Assembly: GCF_029762515.1 (NCBI RefSeq)
Contig: NZ_JARVGN010000007.1
Location: 1 to 14,743, forward strand
Length of the DNA: 14,743 nucleotides
Reading direction: 5' to 3'
From: Methanocalculus sp.
GTDB taxonomy: Archaea; Halobacteriota; Methanomicrobia; Methanomicrobiales; Methanocorpusculaceae
The notes below the pieces were generated by a model. The model had not been told where the DNA came from. It worked only from the letters and a program-made list of their open reading frames with translations, and ran no database searches. The stretch's first letter is position 1, and each line of letters starts with the position of its first letter. Both the position numbers and the translations under genes were made by a program. This document shows, one piece after another, positions 14,392-14,743 of the stretch.

Positions 14392-14743
14392 ATGGAGTTT
14401 AGATCTGCTAACCCGCTGGCAAAGGTTCTTGGTGCTGCCCATGCAAGAAGGATTCTTATTGAGGAGTACAATGGTATGTCAAAACATGAAACAGCATTAA
14501 CCCGGCGATCCTGGGAAGAGGAGACCGATGGACTGCTTATAGAGGAGTTTCCTGCAGTTCGGAGACGGAAAGGGTGTAGCCCCCGTTTTTTAGATGGCCT
14601 CGTTATTTCGAGACGCACAAAGAAGATTGCTGACACCAAAATAGACCTCAATACAAACCAGAAGACCGAAGATATTGTCAAAGATAAGTATGTAATCATA
14701 ATCCAGACGAAGACCAATACTCTTAGTACGCCCCTTTTAGGCC
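14392..14743 (+). CDS. Hypothetical protein with possible nuclease-like core (3' end cut by window edge)
   Basis: An open frame from ATG 14392 runs off the right edge, giving 117 visible residues. Residues 5-55 look like a helical N-terminus of a DNA- or protein-binding kind (ANPLAKVLGAAHARRILIEE). Then come EEFPAVRRRKGCSPRFLDGL and YVIIIQTKTNT. Asp68 in FLDGLVI and Gln105-Lys107 in IIIQTK sit on what look like adjacent strands, spaced as in PD-(D/E)XK nucleases with Gln in place of Glu. I recall related uncharacterised archaeal and bacterial proteins with a similar EEFP...D...VQxK core, but cannot verify this here. The frame has protein-like composition while the opposite-strand frame does not. 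The ribosome site is weak (AAGAGAG). It lies next to IS-like repeats and close to the NERD-helicase. Confidence 0.7.
   Translation, partial: MEFRSANPLAKVLGAAHARRILIEEYNGMSKHETALTRRSWEEETDGLLIEEFPAVRRRKGCSPRFLDGLVISRRTKKIADTKIDLNTNQKTEDIVKDKYVIIIQTKTNTLSTPLLG

Noticed and set aside
14070..14402. 110-codon plus-strand open frame in the repeat region
   Set aside because: Its middle is a translation of the IS-like repeats (repeating GG-L-K units), and there is no ribosome site or domain; it overlaps the better frame starting at 14392.
14358..14717. 119-codon minus-strand open frame at the right edge
   Set aside because: Antisense to the frame from 14392, which has the more natural protein composition; the minus frame looks like a shadow.

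Overview
The window looks like chromosomal DNA of a methanogenic archaeon, most likely of the Methanomicrobiales or close relatives. This is inferred from the style of the genes and not from a marker gene. The signs are: sensor proteins of the 7TM-PAS and HAMP-PAS-PAS types with H-box regions of methanogen type, TATA-box-like promoters 25-40 bases before starts, strong GGAGG-type ribosome sites on some genes and near-leaderless starts on others, and lipoprotein-type exported proteins. No rRNA, tRNA or CRISPR array was seen.

Positions 1-7030 are a signal-transduction neighbourhood. A 7TM-PAS histidine kinase (minus, cut by the left edge) is divergent from a tiny ORF coupled to a small membrane-anchored unknown protein. 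Then come a large membrane HAMP-PAS-PAS sensor with no ATPase domain and no H-box histidine, a winged-helix regulator read towards it with 3 bases between them, a TPR lipoprotein, and a receiver-PAS response regulator with no DNA-binding domain. The sensor, kinase and response regulator are plausible partners, but nothing in the sequence proves who talks to whom.

Positions 7030-8760 hold an FkbM-like methyltransferase, a PcaC/AhpD-like carboxymuconolactone decarboxylase family protein on the opposite strand, and a previously unlisted 45-residue Cys-containing membrane peptide with a good ribosome site and a hairpin at its end.

Positions 8760-10640 are visibly more AT-rich and carry a 12-TM MFS transporter and, upstream of it on the same strand, a hicB-hicA antitoxin-toxin pair; this block has the look of acquired DNA. 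A secreted or anchored alpha/beta-hydrolase lipoprotein follows (10728-11834, minus).

Positions 12040-14743 hold a 570-residue NERD nuclease-like/superfamily 1 helicase fusion. Next is a 636-base stretch without a convincing gene that is packed with repeats: two different pairs of 24-base-spaced terminal repeats resembling ends of IS21-type elements, and a 234-base unit bounded by inverted arrays of a 9-base GTATGA motif. Last is the start of an unknown gene (cut by the right edge) with a possible nuclease-like core. This last region is accessory DNA and is the best candidate for a defence or mobile locus.
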